DNA from: Roseovarius sp.
GTDB lineage: Bacteria; Pseudomonadota; Alphaproteobacteria; Rhodobacterales; Rhodobacteraceae
Length of the DNA stretch: 64,000 nucleotides
Assembly: GCA_029212365.1 (NCBI GenBank)
Contig: JARGOC010000003.1
Location: 62,001-126,000, forward strand
Direction: 5' to 3'
Under the pieces are notes generated by a model that ran no database searches, had not been told where the DNA came from, and saw only the letters and a program-made list of their open reading frames with translations. The position numbers and the translations under genes were made by a program. Shown one piece after another: positions 46,594-56,366 of the stretch (position 1 is the stretch's first letter; each line of letters begins with the position of its first letter).

Positions 46594-46958
46594 AACGCTG
46601 TCATGCTCGGATAAGCAAAGACGCGGGGAACCAAGACTGACGCGATATGCATGAGCATCCGTTGCGACAGTGCAGATGGCGGTGCCCTGCGGCCTGTAAG
46701 TTTGAGCGCCCGTCCCTGGAGCGGGCTGCATGAACGCCCGCTTTGTGCGCCCCATGGCAGGGTCAAACCTGCGCATCAGCTGCGATTTCCCCACGCCACG
46801 CGCCTACAGCGGACATCTGACACGTCTGCAAGCGGTTCAAACCCGACATCGAACAATGCCCCGAGCGCTCAATCCCCATGCGCAAGGTATGGAAATCCAG
46901 ACTGTGGACGCGGCCCCGCGTTTCCTAGATTATGAAGATAGTTATAAAGGATAGATCC
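46594..46958. other. Intergenic stretch after the nitrate operon, no gene recognised
   Basis: I see no credible gene in these 365 bases: short frames on both strands lack ribosome binding sites and family similarity. A perfect GCGGGC/GCCCGC hairpin with a nine-base loop at 46721-46741, followed by TTTGTG, may terminate the operon weakly. The right end holds the leader of the secreted hypothetical gene. Confidence 0.6.
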
Positions 46959-48554
46959 ATGACATCTTTGAAATCTGCTCTTTTGGCCACCTGCATCGGC
47001 CTGACCCTTGCCAGCCCTGCCCTGTCTGAGGGAGACCCCAAACCCACCATCATGGATGTGATCACCCCTGATCGCATCGCAGAATCGCTGGCCAGCATCT
47101 CAATTTCAGCCCTTCGCACAGTGATGGAGGTGGAATATCAACACCTTGCCACTGATATCATGCGCGGCACCGTTTCGCTGTCAGGGGTCACGCTGCGCCC
47201 GCAATTGCCCTATGACCGTGCCCGCCAATGCGAGATCACCTTGCAACGCGCCGGGTTTGATCTGGGCAAGTTCCGGCCCGATCTGTCGGCCACAAATGGC
47301 TCGATCGTGATGATCGGCGCCAAGGCCAATATCGCCTGCCTGCCACGCGAGGTAGGTCTGGGCCTGCGCGCCGCCGGATACAATGACATTGAGGTAGACC
47401 GCCTTGTGATGGAGGTGGACTATGTGCATGGCACCGGCGAAATCCGCACCAATGGCTCGGCTGCAATCAACAATCTGCTGACGGTTGATCTGGCCATGGC
47501 CGGCACGATCCTGCCGCGCCTGAACGATTTTGGCACCCCCGGCGATCCGGCCATTCGGGTCCGTCAGGCGGTGCTGGGCATTCAGGACACCGGCGGCTGG
47601 GAGCGCCTGTCATCGCAAATCCCCGAAAACCTGCGCCAACCCGAAGTTCTGCAAAGTCTGGGCACCGAAGAGCTGACCAACGCGCTCAGCAACAATGGCA
47701 CCCGCGCGCTCAGCGCCACCGAGCGGCGCTTTGTTGATGATCTGATGGAACATGTGGCCGAATTCGTGCGCAATCCGGGCGAGATCACCATCGAAGCCCA
47801 GCTGCCCGCCTCAGGTATCGTGCTTGAGCCAGAGGTTATCGAAGCCCCCGAAGAGCTGTTGCAGGCGCTGGCCCCGGATGCGCGCATTGCCCCGCGTGCG
47901 CAGGCCGAATTGATGGATCCGACGCTGCTGGCCCGCATCAATGGCAATCTGAGCAGCCCCGAGCGGTTGCAACTGGCGCAAGCCCTGCTGGTGGGGAACG
48001 GTGTGCCGCGTGCCGAAGGTCTGGTTCCCGGTCTGTTGGCGCCGCTGTTGGGCTCTGATGTGCCCGAGGCCGCCCATGCCGCTTTGCTGACGGCGCGCGC
48101 ACAGCTGAGCATTGACCCCGCAGCGGCATATGGCAATGCGCTGAGTGCCAGCTCGGCGCGCTTGCCCGGCGCCGTGCCCCTGCTCGACGCGCTTGAGGCC
48201 AGATTGACCACCACGCAGGTGATTGCGGCACAGGATGCCAATCTGGTCATCTCTGGTGTATCGGTGCTGCCTCAGGGCAATGACATCCGCGCGGTGCGCA
48301 CCCTCGCCTTGCAGCATTTCACCGGCCTTGGGGCGTCGCGCTCTTATCGTCAGGCCTATTATTTTGCACTGATTGCCGAAGCAGCCGGCGACATCGGAGC
48401 CCGCCCCCTGCGTGAAGACATCGAAGCGCGGTTTGCCAATCGTGGCGAGGCGGTTGATGATTTGTGGCGTGACCTGCGCATTGCAACTCAGCAAGCCGCC
48501 CTGTCGGATTGGATTACGGGCAATTTGGCGGCGCAATACACACGCGACGAATAG
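46959..48554 (+). CDS. Exported hypothetical protein
   Basis: A 531-residue protein of no family I can name. An N-terminal signal peptide is clear (ALLATCIGLTLASPALS, cleavage near residue 23). Residues about 40-230 contain regular beta-rich sequence (DIMRGTVSLSGVTLRPQLPYD), and the C-terminal half is helical and alanine/leucine rich (AEGLVPGLLAPLL, RSYRQAYYFALIAEAAGD), with a hint of Sel1-like or TPR-like helices. The ATG at 46959 has AAAGGA nine bases upstream; an ATG at 46932 is less likely. It likely acts in the periplasm. It stands alone between cysG and the aldolase gene. Confidence 0.75.
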   Translation: MTSLKSALLATCIGLTLASPALSEGDPKPTIMDVITPDRIAESLASISISALRTVMEVEYQHLATDIMRGTVSLSGVTLRPQLPYDRARQCEITLQRAGFDLGKFRPDLSATNGSIVMIGAKANIACLPREVGLGLRAAGYNDIEVDRLVMEVDYVHGTGEIRTNGSAAINNLLTVDLAMAGTILPRLNDFGTPGDPAIRVRQAVLGIQDTGGWERLSSQIPENLRQPEVLQSLGTEELTNALSNNGTRALSATERRFVDDLMEHVAEFVRNPGEITIEAQLPASGIVLEPEVIEAPEELLQALAPDARIAPRAQAELMDPTLLARINGNLSSPERLQLAQALLVGNGVPRAEGLVPGLLAPLLGSDVPEAAHAALLTARAQLSIDPAAAYGNALSASSARLPGAVPLLDALEARLTTTQVIAAQDANLVISGVSVLPQGNDIRAVRTLALQHFTGLGASRSYRQAYYFALIAEAAGDIGARPLREDIEARFANRGEAVDDLWRDLRIATQQAALSDWITGNLAAQYTRDE

Positions 48555-48734
48555 GCCCCTGTGCAGGTTTAGTGCTGGCAAGGGTTTGGGAAACCCCCTT
48601 TTGCGTGTCGCCTTCTGTTATCGTTGGCGGCACCATGAGTGCCCCCGGTGCCCTGCTCGTCCAAATCGCTTTGCAGTCATCTGAAATATCGACTTCATGC
48701 GAAACGCGCATAAGATTTCAATGTTTCACCGCAA

Positions 48735-48767
48735 TTCGCAAAATTTGTGATTCAAGTTTTTTGCGAA
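48735..48767. promoter_or_regulatory. Inverted repeat upstream of the aldolase gene
   Basis: TTCGCAAAA (48735-48743) and TTTTGCGAA (48759-48767) form a perfect 9-bp inverted repeat separated by 15 bases, 49 bases before the aldolase start. The position suits a regulator site. The right arm continues into CGAAACACTTTAG, a 13-mer also found at 189-201 upstream of lpdA. Confidence 0.4.
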
Positions 48768-48815
48768 ACACTTTAGAAGCGGGCCAACACGTGATTATGA
48801 TCAAAGGGGCAAAGC

Positions 48816-49709
48816 ATGTCGACAGATAAACAGGCAGCGCAAATGCGCGATGGACAGGGTTTTGTGGCCGCTTTGGATCAATCCGGCGGTTCCACCCCCA
48901 AAGCGTTGGCGATGTATGGTGTTCAGGGCGATGCCTATAGCTCGGACGCGGAAATGTTTGATCTGGTGCACGCCATGCGCGCGCGGATCGCCAATGCGCC
49001 TGATTTTACCGGCGACAAAGTGCTGGGCGCCATCCTGTTTGAAATGACCATGGAGCGCCAAATGGGCGGCAAACCCTCCGCCACTTATTTGTGGGAGGAT
49101 CGCGGTGTCGTCCCTTTCCTGAAAGTCGACAAAGGTCTGGCCGAAGTCGCCAATGGTGTCCGTCTGATGAACCCGATGCCTGATCTGGATGCTCTGCTGG
49201 AACGTGCCAAGGCGGCTGGTATCTTTGGCACCAAAATGCGCTCGGTGATTGACGCCGCCTCACCACGCGGCATCGCGGCCAATGTGGCACAGCAATTTGA
49301 GGTGGGCCGCCAGATCCGCGATCACGGCCTGATGCCCATCATCGAACCAGAAGTGACCATTTCCATCGCCGACAAAGCCGAGGCCGAAGACCTGTTGCTG
49401 GCTGAACTTACCAACCATCTGAATGCCCTGCCCGAGGGCCAAGAAGTGATGCTGAAGCTGACCCTGCCCGAAGTGGCCAACAACTATAAATCACTGGTGG
49501 ATCATCCTCGTGTGATGCGCGTCGTGGCCCTGTCGGGTGGCTATTCCCGCGACGAGGCCAACAACCGCCTTTCCCAAAACACCGGCATGATCGCCAGCTT
49601 CTCTCGGGCCTTGTCCGAAGGGCTGTCAGCGCAGCAATCGGATGAAGATTTCAACGCCACAATCGGCGCCACGATTGATGAAATTCGCGCCGCGTCGATT
49701 GCCGGGTAA
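48816..49709 (+). CDS. Class I fructose-bisphosphate aldolase
   Basis: A 297-residue Schiff-base (metal-independent) aldolase of the bacterial class I type, cleaving fructose 1,6-bisphosphate in glycolysis and working in reverse in gluconeogenesis. Diagnostic segments are FVAALDQSGGSTPKAL at the N-terminus, FLKVDKGLAE near 104-113, and KLTLPE with SGGYSRDEAN near 208-245. Length fits. Start ATG is preceded by AAAGGGG. Followed directly by the third copy of the 3'-flanking repeat and a hairpin. Confidence 0.95.
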   Translation: MSTDKQAAQMRDGQGFVAALDQSGGSTPKALAMYGVQGDAYSSDAEMFDLVHAMRARIANAPDFTGDKVLGAILFEMTMERQMGGKPSATYLWEDRGVVPFLKVDKGLAEVANGVRLMNPMPDLDALLERAKAAGIFGTKMRSVIDAASPRGIAANVAQQFEVGRQIRDHGLMPIIEPEVTISIADKAEAEDLLLAELTNHLNALPEGQEVMLKLTLPEVANNYKSLVDHPRVMRVVALSGGYSRDEANNRLSQNTGMIASFSRALSEGLSAQQSDEDFNATIGATIDEIRAASIAG

Positions 49710-49712
49710 CCC

Positions 49713-49761
49713 CTTCTTCTTGCTCTAAATATCCTGGGGAGTTTGAGGGGCAACGCCCCTC
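49713..49761 (+). repeat. 3'-flanking repeat, copy 3, with hairpin
   Basis: Four bases after the aldolase stop, the core CTTCTTGCTCTAAATATCC (49714-49732) recurs. Here it continues into a perfect hairpin, GAGGGGC-AAC-GCCCCTC at 49745-49761, instead of the CCGCCGGAGGC tail of copies 1 and 2. It probably acts as a transcript end or stabiliser. Confidence 0.75.
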
Positions 49762-49829
49762 ATTCACACTTACAATACTGCGTGGCGCAGCCACCCAATC
49801 AGGTCACGTCACCAGATCAAACTCAGGGG

Positions 49830-51455
49830 TTATGGCTCTGCCAATCGCGCCAGTATCGCCGCCTCGTCCAGGCCCGACACCGCCCCCGCCACACGCCCTC
49901 TCTCACCGCTCAATCGCGTAGCAACATAGCCTTCAGCCACCGCAGGTGGGGCCTGGCGGATCAGCACCGAGGCGGTCAGCAAACTGGCCAGACTGGTGAC
50001 ATACCAACGCGCCTCAGCCTCATCCGGCAGTTTGGGAAAGCGCTGCATATGTGCCTTGATCGCGGCGTCATATTGCCGGTACTGCCCTGTCGCCTGCCCC
50101 AACTCATCACTCAGAACCTCGCCGGCCAAAGGCTCGTGGCGCAGGGTGCGCAGGATATCGAGGCACATCACATTGCCCGACCCTTCCCAGATGGAATTCA
50201 GCGGTGCTTCGCGGTACAAAAGCGGCAGACCGCTGTCCTCCACATAGCCCGACCCACCCAGGGCCTCCATCGCCTCATAAACCAGGCCCGGAGCCAGCTT
50301 GTTGCCCAAAAACTTGGCCAATGCCACGCCGAGCCGGGCGAAGGCCCGGTCGCGCTCAGAGGTGCCATCAAAGGCCCGCGCCACATGCAACCCCAGCGCC
50401 AACGTGCCTTCCCAATCCAGGGTCAGATCGGCCAGAACAGCGCGCATCAGCGGCTGATCAATCAGCCTTGCGTCAAAGGCACTGCGATGGCGCGCCCAGT
50501 GATGCGCCCTGTCCAAGGCCGCGCGCATCAGCCCGGCAGGGGCCAGCGCCGTATCCAGCCGCGTGTGGTGCACCATGTCGATGATCGTGCGGATGCCCTC
50601 GCCTTCCTCGCCCAGCGGATAGGCCAGCGCATCGACATAGTCGATCTCGGCCGAGGCATTGGCGTGATTGCCCAGCTTGTCCTTTAAACGGTTGATCTGA
50701 ATGCCATTGCGCGTGCCCTCCAGCCAACGCGGCACAACATAACAGCTCAGCCCGCCTTCGGCCTGTGCCAAGGTCAAAAACCCGTCGGACATGGGCGCAG
50801 AACAAAACCATTTGTGGCCATTCAGCCGATACACATCCCCATCCCGCACCGCAGTTGTGGTGATGGCGCGCAAATCTGAGCCACCCTGCTTTTCGGTCAT
50901 CGCCATGCCCATGGTAGCACCGGGCTTGCGTGCCAACGGCTTGGGGGCGCCGTCATAGGCGCGCGCCGTCAGCTTGGGCACCCAGTCCTTAAACAGCGCC
51001 CGATTGGCCTTTAGGGCGGGTACGGCGGCATAGGTCATGGTCATCGGGCAGCACACGCCGGGTTCAATTTGCGAGGTCAGATACACCATCCCGGCATGGG
51101 TGGCATGGCCCCCCTTATGACCCTCCCAGGCGCAAGCGGCATAGCCTGCCCCCAGCCCAAAGCGCAGCAATTCATGGTAGGCGCCCGTATACCGCACCTC
51201 GTCCAATCGCCGTCCTGCGGCATCAAACAAAACCGCCTCCGGCTGGTTGCGATTGGCCTCAGCCGCAGCAGATTGCACGGCCTGCCTGCCGATTTTGACG
51301 CCGTAACCTGCCAAATGATCTGCATCCGCTCCGGCGGCTTTGGCGTGGTCTTGCAGGGCCGGGTCTGCGGTCCATAGGTTCTGATCCCCGCGCGGCTCGG
51401 GCTGGTTGGTCACCGTGTGCGTTGGCAATTGGTGGCGCGGGGCGCTGTGTGACAT
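49830..51455 (-). CDS. Acyl-CoA dehydrogenase family protein, AidB-like
   Basis: A 541-residue flavoprotein of the acyl-CoA dehydrogenase superfamily. The FAD/substrate motif GMAMTEKQGGSD is near residues 183-194, and the C-terminal segment LLYREAPLNSIWEGSGNVMCLDILRTL matches AidB, whose members act in the alkylation response or on isovaleryl-CoA-like substrates. The N-terminal 70 residues fit AidB's longer form. Start ATG at 51455 follows GGAG. Divergent from ftsB across 133 bp. Activity versus DNA-protective role cannot be decided here. Confidence 0.88.
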   Translation of the reverse strand: MSHSAPRHQLPTHTVTNQPEPRGDQNLWTADPALQDHAKAAGADADHLAGYGVKIGRQAVQSAAAEANRNQPEAVLFDAAGRRLDEVRYTGAYHELLRFGLGAGYAACAWEGHKGGHATHAGMVYLTSQIEPGVCCPMTMTYAAVPALKANRALFKDWVPKLTARAYDGAPKPLARKPGATMGMAMTEKQGGSDLRAITTTAVRDGDVYRLNGHKWFCSAPMSDGFLTLAQAEGGLSCYVVPRWLEGTRNGIQINRLKDKLGNHANASAEIDYVDALAYPLGEEGEGIRTIIDMVHHTRLDTALAPAGLMRAALDRAHHWARHRSAFDARLIDQPLMRAVLADLTLDWEGTLALGLHVARAFDGTSERDRAFARLGVALAKFLGNKLAPGLVYEAMEALGGSGYVEDSGLPLLYREAPLNSIWEGSGNVMCLDILRTLRHEPLAGEVLSDELGQATGQYRQYDAAIKAHMQRFPKLPDEAEARWYVTSLASLLTASVLIRQAPPAVAEGYVATRLSGERGRVAGAVSGLDEAAILARLAEP

Positions 51456-51588
51456 CAAAGACTCTCCTTATGGGCGACATGGTAGCGCGTATTCGCCTAA
51501 GGATAAAAGGGGATTCACAAACCGAATCAGCTGTGGCATGGTGCCCAGGCATCGCCCACAAGAGGCGGCAATTGAGGCAGACAGAAAC

Positions 51589-51891
51589 GTGAGACACACC
51601 CGCAAACGGCCCGCATTGGGCATTGTGTTATATTTCGCCGTGGCTTTTGGCTTGGGCGTCTATTTTACATTTGCTGCTGTGCAGGGCGATTTTGGCCTGT
51701 TCCGCCGGGCCGAGATCGAAGCCGAAACCGTGGCTTTGGCCGCGCAGCTTGGCGAATTGCAGGATCAGGTTGCCGTCATGGAAAACCTGACCAAGCGGTT
51801 GTCAGACACCTATCTGGACATTGATCTGTTGGATCAACAGGCACGCGATGTGCTGGGCCTGCTGCGCGCGGATGAGATTGTAATCCGCTAA
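51589..51891 (+). CDS. ftsB: Cell division protein FtsB/DivIC (septum formation initiator)
   Basis: A 100-residue bitopic membrane protein. One transmembrane segment lies at about residues 11-30 (ALGIVLYFAVAFGLGVYFTF), followed by a coiled coil (EIEAETVALAAQLGELQDQVAVMENL). This is the FtsB/DivIC arrangement of the divisome. Translation starts at GTG (51589), with GAGG upstream. It lies 147 bp before pdhA, a neighbourhood I believe is common in this family. Confidence 0.85.
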   Translation: MRHTRKRPALGIVLYFAVAFGLGVYFTFAAVQGDFGLFRRAEIEAETVALAAQLGELQDQVAVMENLTKRLSDTYLDIDLLDQQARDVLGLLRADEIVIR

Positions 51892-51995
51892 CCATTCATT
51901 GCCCGCTCGGACAATGCCCCTCCCGCCAAAACGGGTGAATATACCTGCGCAGCAGTTTACCCCTCGTCAGGCAAGATGGGATACTGTATTAATTG

Positions 51996-52009
51996 GTTTA
52001 ACGCTAAAC
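51996..52009. promoter_or_regulatory. LacI-type palindrome upstream of pdhA
   Basis: GTTTAACGCTAAAC is a 14-bp palindrome with one asymmetric pair and a central CG, typical of LacI-family operators. It lies 30 bases before the pdhA ATG. A LacI-type regulator of central carbon genes (CceR) is known in Rhodobacter, but I cannot confirm that this is its motif. Confidence 0.35.
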
Positions 52010-52038
52010 TATCTTTGCAATCACAGGGGACGCCCTCA

Positions 52039-53034
52039 ATGGCCGCCAAGAAAACCACCAAAAAATCAAATACTTCCGGTGATGAGCTGAACAAGTTCTA
52101 CCGTGAGATGCTGCTGATCCGGCGATTCGAAGAAAAGGCCGGTCAACTTTATGGCATGGGTCTGATCGGCGGGTTCTGCCACCTCTATATCGGGCAAGAG
52201 GCCGTCGTCGTGGGGCTGGAGGCCGCCGCCAAAGAGGGCGACAAGCGCATCACAACCTACCGCGATCACGGCCATATGCTGGCGTGTGGCATGGATCCTA
52301 ATGGTGTGATGGCCGAGCTGACAGGTCGCGCAGGTGGCTATTCGCGCGGCAAAGGCGGCTCGATGCATATGTTCAGCAAAGAGAAGCATTTTTATGGTGG
52401 CCACGGAATTGTGGGCGCCAACGTGCCCTTGGGTGCCGGCCTTGCTTTTGCCGATAAATACCAAGGCAATGACAATGTAACCTTCACCTATTTTGGCGAT
52501 GGCGCGGCCAACCAAGGCCAGGTCTATGAAACCTTCAACATGGCGGCCCTGTGGCAATTGCCGGTGATCTTCGTGATCGAAAACAACCATTATGCCATGG
52601 GCACGGCGCAAAAACGCTCTACCTCTTCGCCCGATATCTACACCCGAGGCGAGGCGTTTGGCATCTCCGGAGAGGCGGTGGATGGCATGGATGTACTGGC
52701 CGTAAAAGCGGCTGGCGAAAAGGCCGTGGCCCACTGCCGCGCGGGCAAAGGGCCTTATATCCTTGAGGTGAAAACCTATCGTTATCGCGGCCATTCTATG
52801 TCTGATCCGGCCAAGTACCGCACCCGCGAAGAGGTGCAGAAAATACGCGAAGAAAAAGATGCGATCGAGCATGTGCGCGATCTGCTGTTGCAGGGCAAAC
52901 ATGCAACCGAGGACGATCTGAAAGCGATCGACAAAGAGATCAAAGCGGTCGTCAACGCCTCGGCTGAGTTTGCCAAGGAAAGCCCGGAACCCGCCGTTGA
53001 AGAGCTGTGGACTGACATTTACGTCGACGCGTAA
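52039..53034 (+). CDS. pdhA: Pyruvate dehydrogenase E1 component, alpha subunit
   Basis: A 331-residue E1-alpha that, with E1-beta, decarboxylates pyruvate using thiamine diphosphate. The TPP/Mg motif [31 protein letters not shown] is at about 155-185. The phosphorylation-loop-like [14 protein letters not shown] follows. A short lysine-rich leader ([11 protein letters not shown]) precedes the catalytic domain. The start at 52039 has AGGGGA upstream and is 63 bases inside a longer frame that lacks family similarity. Confidence 0.97.
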   Translation: MAAKKTTKKSNTSGDELNKFYREMLLIRRFEEKAGQLYGMGLIGGFCHLYIGQEAVVVGLEAAAKEGDKRITTYRDHGHMLACGMDPNGVMAELTGRAGGYSRGKGGSMHMFSKEKHFYGGHGIVGANVPLGAGLAFADKYQGNDNVTFTYFGDGAANQGQVYETFNMAALWQLPVIFVIENNHYAMGTAQKRSTSSPDIYTRGEAFGISGEAVDGMDVLAVKAAGEKAVAHCRAGKGPYILEVKTYRYRGHSMSDPAKYRTREEVQKIREEKDAIEHVRDLLLQGKHATEDDLKAIDKEIKAVVNASAEFAKESPEPAVEELWTDIYVDA

Positions 53035-53062
53035 CCAGCCGAGTATTCAGGAGAAATTAGAT

Positions 53063-54433
53063 ATGCCAACAGAAGTTCTGATGCCCGCGCTGTCGCCGAC
53101 AATGGAAGAAGGCACATTGGCCAAATGGCTGGTCAAAGAGGGCGATACCGTCAGTAGTGGAGATATTCTGGCCGAGATTGAGACCGACAAAGCCACCATG
53201 GAATTTGAAGCCGTGGACGAAGGCACTATCGGTAAAATTTTGATCGCAGAGGGCTCCGAAGCGGTCAAGGTCAACACACCCATCGCGGTGATGCTGGAAG
53301 AGGGCGAAAGCGCCGACACGATTGACGCCTCCAGCGCGCCTGCGCCAGCCGCCCCCCCGGCAGAGCAAGCGCCCGCGGCATCCGCCCCTGTGGCCGCTGC
53401 CCCTGCGGCCCCGGCCCCCGACAACAGCCCCGACTGGCCTGAGGGCACGGAAATGAAACAGATGACTGTGCGCGAGGCGCTGAATACGGCGATGGCCGAA
53501 GAAATGCGCGCCGATGACACCGTCTTTGTGATGGGCGAGGAAGTGGCCGAATACCAAGGGGCTTACAAGATTACCCAAGGGCTGCTGGAAGAATTTAGCG
53601 CCAAACGCGTGATCGACACGCCGATCACCGAACACGGCTTTGCCGGGATCGGTGTGGGCGCGGCTTGGGGGGGATTAAAACCCATTGTTGAATTCATGAC
53701 CTGGAACTTTGCCATGCAGGCGATTGACCAGATCATCAACTCGGCGGGCAAAACCAACTATATGTCCGGCGGTCAGCTGGGCTGTTCCATCGTGTTTCGT
53801 GGTGCCAATGGGGCGGCGGCGCGCGTGGGTGCCCAGCACAGCCAGGATTACGCGGCTTGGTATGCCCAGGTGCCCGGTCTGCGCGTGGTGCAGCCCTATT
53901 CGGCGGCCGACGCCAAAGGCCTGCTGAAAACCGCGATCCGCGATCCCAACCCGGTGGTGTTTTTAGAGAACGAGCTGCTTTATGGGCGCAGCTTTGACGT
54001 GCCTGTGGTGGATGATCTGACCATTCCCTTTGGCAAGGCCCGTATCTGGCGTGAAGGGACAGATGTAACCATCGTCAGCTTTGGCATCGGGATGCAGTTC
54101 GCCTTGGAAGCCGCTGATAAATTGGCCGAAGATGGCATTTCTGCCGAAGTGATCGACCTGCGTACCCTGCGCCCGCTGGATTATGACACGGTGATTGCCA
54201 GTGTCATGAAAACCAACCGCTGTGTAACGGTTGAGGAAGGCTGGCCAGTCGCCTCAATCGGCAATCACATCTCAGCCACCTTGATGGAACGCGCGTTTGA
54301 TTATCTTGATGCGCCGGTGGTCAATTGCACCGGCAAGGACGTGCCCATGCCCTATGCCGCCAACCTTGAAAAGCTGGCCCTGACATCCACCGCAGAAGTG
54401 ATCGACGCGGTGAAACAAGTGACCTACCGGTAA
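53063..54433 (+). CDS. pdhB: Pyruvate dehydrogenase E1 component, beta subunit with N-terminal lipoyl domain
   Basis: A 456-residue E1-beta of the lipoyl-bearing type. Residues 1-80 form a lipoyl domain with the acceptor Lys43 in [12 protein letters not shown], followed by an alanine/proline linker (about 91-130), then the E1-beta fold ([44 protein letters not shown]-like [14 protein letters not shown]). Standard E1-beta lacks this domain; the architecture is known in alphaproteobacteria. The lipoyl part is nearly identical to that of pdhC, including a 35-base identical run. Confidence 0.97.
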   Translation: MPTEVLMPALSPTMEEGTLAKWLVKEGDTVSSGDILAEIETDKATMEFEAVDEGTIGKILIAEGSEAVKVNTPIAVMLEEGESADTIDASSAPAPAAPPAEQAPAASAPVAAAPAAPAPDNSPDWPEGTEMKQMTVREALNTAMAEEMRADDTVFVMGEEVAEYQGAYKITQGLLEEFSAKRVIDTPITEHGFAGIGVGAAWGGLKPIVEFMTWNFAMQAIDQIINSAGKTNYMSGGQLGCSIVFRGANGAAARVGAQHSQDYAAWYAQVPGLRVVQPYSAADAKGLLKTAIRDPNPVVFLENELLYGRSFDVPVVDDLTIPFGKARIWREGTDVTIVSFGIGMQFALEAADKLAEDGISAEVIDLRTLRPLDYDTVIASVMKTNRCVTVEEGWPVASIGNHISATLMERAFDYLDAPVVNCTGKDVPMPYAANLEKLALTSTAEVIDAVKQVTYR

Positions 54434-54445
54434 GGAGACAGCGCA

Positions 54446-55741
54446 ATGCCTACAGAAATTCTCATGCCCGCCCTGTCGCCCACGATGGAAGAAGGCACAT
54501 TGGCCAAATGGCTGGTCAAGGAGGGCGATAGCGTGTCCTCCGGTGATCTGCTGGCCGAGATCGAAACCGACAAGGCCACGATGGAGTTTGAGGCTGTTGA
54601 CGAAGGTATTATCGGCAAGCTGATGGTCGCGGAAGGCACCGAGGCGGTGAAAGTTAACACCGTGATCGCCGTGCTGCTGGAAGACGGCGAAACTGCTGAT
54701 GATATAGACGCCTCGCCGCCAACGCCCGCCCCTGCCGAGACAGCCACGCAAGAGGCCGAAGAGGTGCCCACTGCTGCCGCCGTTAACCCTGCTCCTGCCG
54801 CCCCTGCATCGGCTGCGGGCGAACGTATCTTTGCGTCGCCCCTGGCACGCCGGATTGCCGCGCAAAAAGGTCTGGATCTGGCCAGTCTCAAAGGATCAGG
54901 TCCACATGGCCGGATCGTAAAGGCCGATGTTGAGGCCGCTCAACCCGGTGCCTCTGCCCCGGCGGCGGCTCCTGCTGGGGCATCAACCCCGGCACCGGCA
55001 GCACCTGCTGGCCCCTCGTCCTCGGCCATCGCCGCCATGTATGAGGGCCGCGAGTACGAAGAAATCCCGCTGGATGGTATGCGCAAGGTTATTGCCGCCC
55101 GCCTAACTGAGGCCAAACAAACCATCCCGCATTTCTATCTGCGCCGCGATATTCAGCTGGATGCATTGCTGAAATTCCGCAGCCAGTTAAACAAACAACT
55201 GGAAGGCCGCGGTGTGAAGCTGTCGGTCAATGATTTCATCATCAAAGCCTGCGCGCTGGCGCTGCAAGCGGTGCCCACGGCCAATGCTGTGTGGGCGGGG
55301 GATCGGGTGTTACAACTCAAACCCTCGGATGTGGCAGTGGCCGTGGCAATCGAAGGGGGGCTGTTTACGCCGGTCCTGCAAGATGCCGAACTTAAATCGC
55401 TGTCGGCCTTGTCGGCAGAAATGAAAGACCTTGCCGCGCGGGCGCGTGACCGCAAACTGGCCCCACATGAGTATCAGGGCGGCAGCTTTGCCATTTCCAA
55501 CCTTGGCATGTTCGGGATCGACAATTTTGATGCGGTGATCAACCCGCCACATGGCGCCATTCTGGCCGTTGGGGCCGGTGCAAAAAAACCTGTTGTCGGC
55601 GCGGATGGCGAATTGGCAGTGGCCACGGACATGTCTGTCACCTTGTCCGTGGATCACCGGGTGATTGACGGTGCATTGGGGGCCGAATTACTGAACGCCA
55701 TCAAAAACAACCTTGAGAACCCGATGGTGATGCTGGCCTGA
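54446..55741 (+). CDS. pdhC: Pyruvate dehydrogenase E2, dihydrolipoyl acetyltransferase
   Basis: A 431-residue E2 core enzyme. Domain order: lipoyl domain (1-80, acceptor Lys43), proline/alanine linker, peripheral-subunit-binding domain (about 130-168; [16 protein letters not shown] and [13 protein letters not shown]), second linker, and the acyltransferase domain (about 205-431), with catalytic His404 and Asp408 in [16 protein letters not shown] precedes the ATG. E3 is not downstream, as it often is; an lpdA lies at the left window edge. A perfect GGCCAG/CTGGCC hairpin follows the stop. Confidence 0.97.
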   Translation: MPTEILMPALSPTMEEGTLAKWLVKEGDSVSSGDLLAEIETDKATMEFEAVDEGIIGKLMVAEGTEAVKVNTVIAVLLEDGETADDIDASPPTPAPAETATQEAEEVPTAAAVNPAPAAPASAAGERIFASPLARRIAAQKGLDLASLKGSGPHGRIVKADVEAAQPGASAPAAAPAGASTPAPAAPAGPSSSAIAAMYEGREYEEIPLDGMRKVIAARLTEAKQTIPHFYLRRDIQLDALLKFRSQLNKQLEGRGVKLSVNDFIIKACALALQAVPTANAVWAGDRVLQLKPSDVAVAVAIEGGLFTPVLQDAELKSLSALSAEMKDLAARARDRKLAPHEYQGGSFAISNLGMFGIDNFDAVINPPHGAILAVGAGAKKPVVGADGELAVATDMSVTLSVDHRVIDGALGAELLNAIKNNLENPMVMLA

Positions 55742-55811
55742 TTACGGCCAGAGCTGGCCGATGCAAGATCATCCCTTGCACCGGCGCGCATCTGCGCTAT
55801 AGCCTAAGCAT

Positions 55812-56366
55812 ATGTATGATAAGGCACTTCTTACGGCATCAGTCACCATTGCGCTGTGGATTCTCACGCGCTGGATCGAACTGGGCAGCCGTTGGTTCAG
55901 CAATCGGCGCGAGCGACATAACCTGATCCGCTCGCTTTATGCCGAGGTTGATTTCAACACCAAGGATCTGCACTTTTTCATTGAAAATTCAGCGGATATT
56001 TCCGCGATTGAGGCGCGACTGGCGCAAGACAGCAGCTATCTGCCCCACGTCACCGACGCGCATCATACGATCATCTATTCTTCGCATATCGACAAGTTGC
56101 ACCACCTAGAAAACGCGCTGACGGCGCGATTGGTGCTGTATTATGGGCTGCTCGAGAAGATCAAAGAACAGATCGACGGAATCAATCTGGCCAGCTTCAA
56201 GTCGGTTTCAACCGCAGGCAAGATGGCCGTTCTAAACCGCATTACGGTAAATTCTGTTGAATGCCAAAAGATTGGCGTCGAGGTTTTAGGCATGTTTTCA
56301 GATACTTACCCAAATTTGAGGCTGATACGCCACAACCGCACCTTGATCAGCACGAAGCAGCGTTAA
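55812..56366 (+). CDS. Small membrane-anchored hypothetical protein
   Basis: A 184-residue protein with one N-terminal hydrophobic helix (ALLTASVTIALWILTRWIELG, residues 5-25), then a helical soluble domain rich in charged residues (RRERHNLIRSLYAEVDFNTKDLHFFIE). I recognise no family; the layout resembles small alphaproteobacterial proteins of unknown function. It follows pdhC by 70 bp, across two hairpins, so it may be separately expressed. The gene is lower in G+C than its neighbours, a possible sign of later acquisition. Confidence 0.65.
   Translation: MYDKALLTASVTIALWILTRWIELGSRWFSNRRERHNLIRSLYAEVDFNTKDLHFFIENSADISAIEARLAQDSSYLPHVTDAHHTIIYSSHIDKLHHLENALTARLVLYYGLLEKIKEQIDGINLASFKSVSTAGKMAVLNRITVNSVECQKIGVEVLGMFSDTYPNLRLIRHNRTLISTKQR

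Noticed and set aside
46730-46954. 74-codon frame before the exported hypothetical gene
   Set aside because: No ribosome binding site, arginine-rich low-complexity product and overlap with the leader of the next gene.
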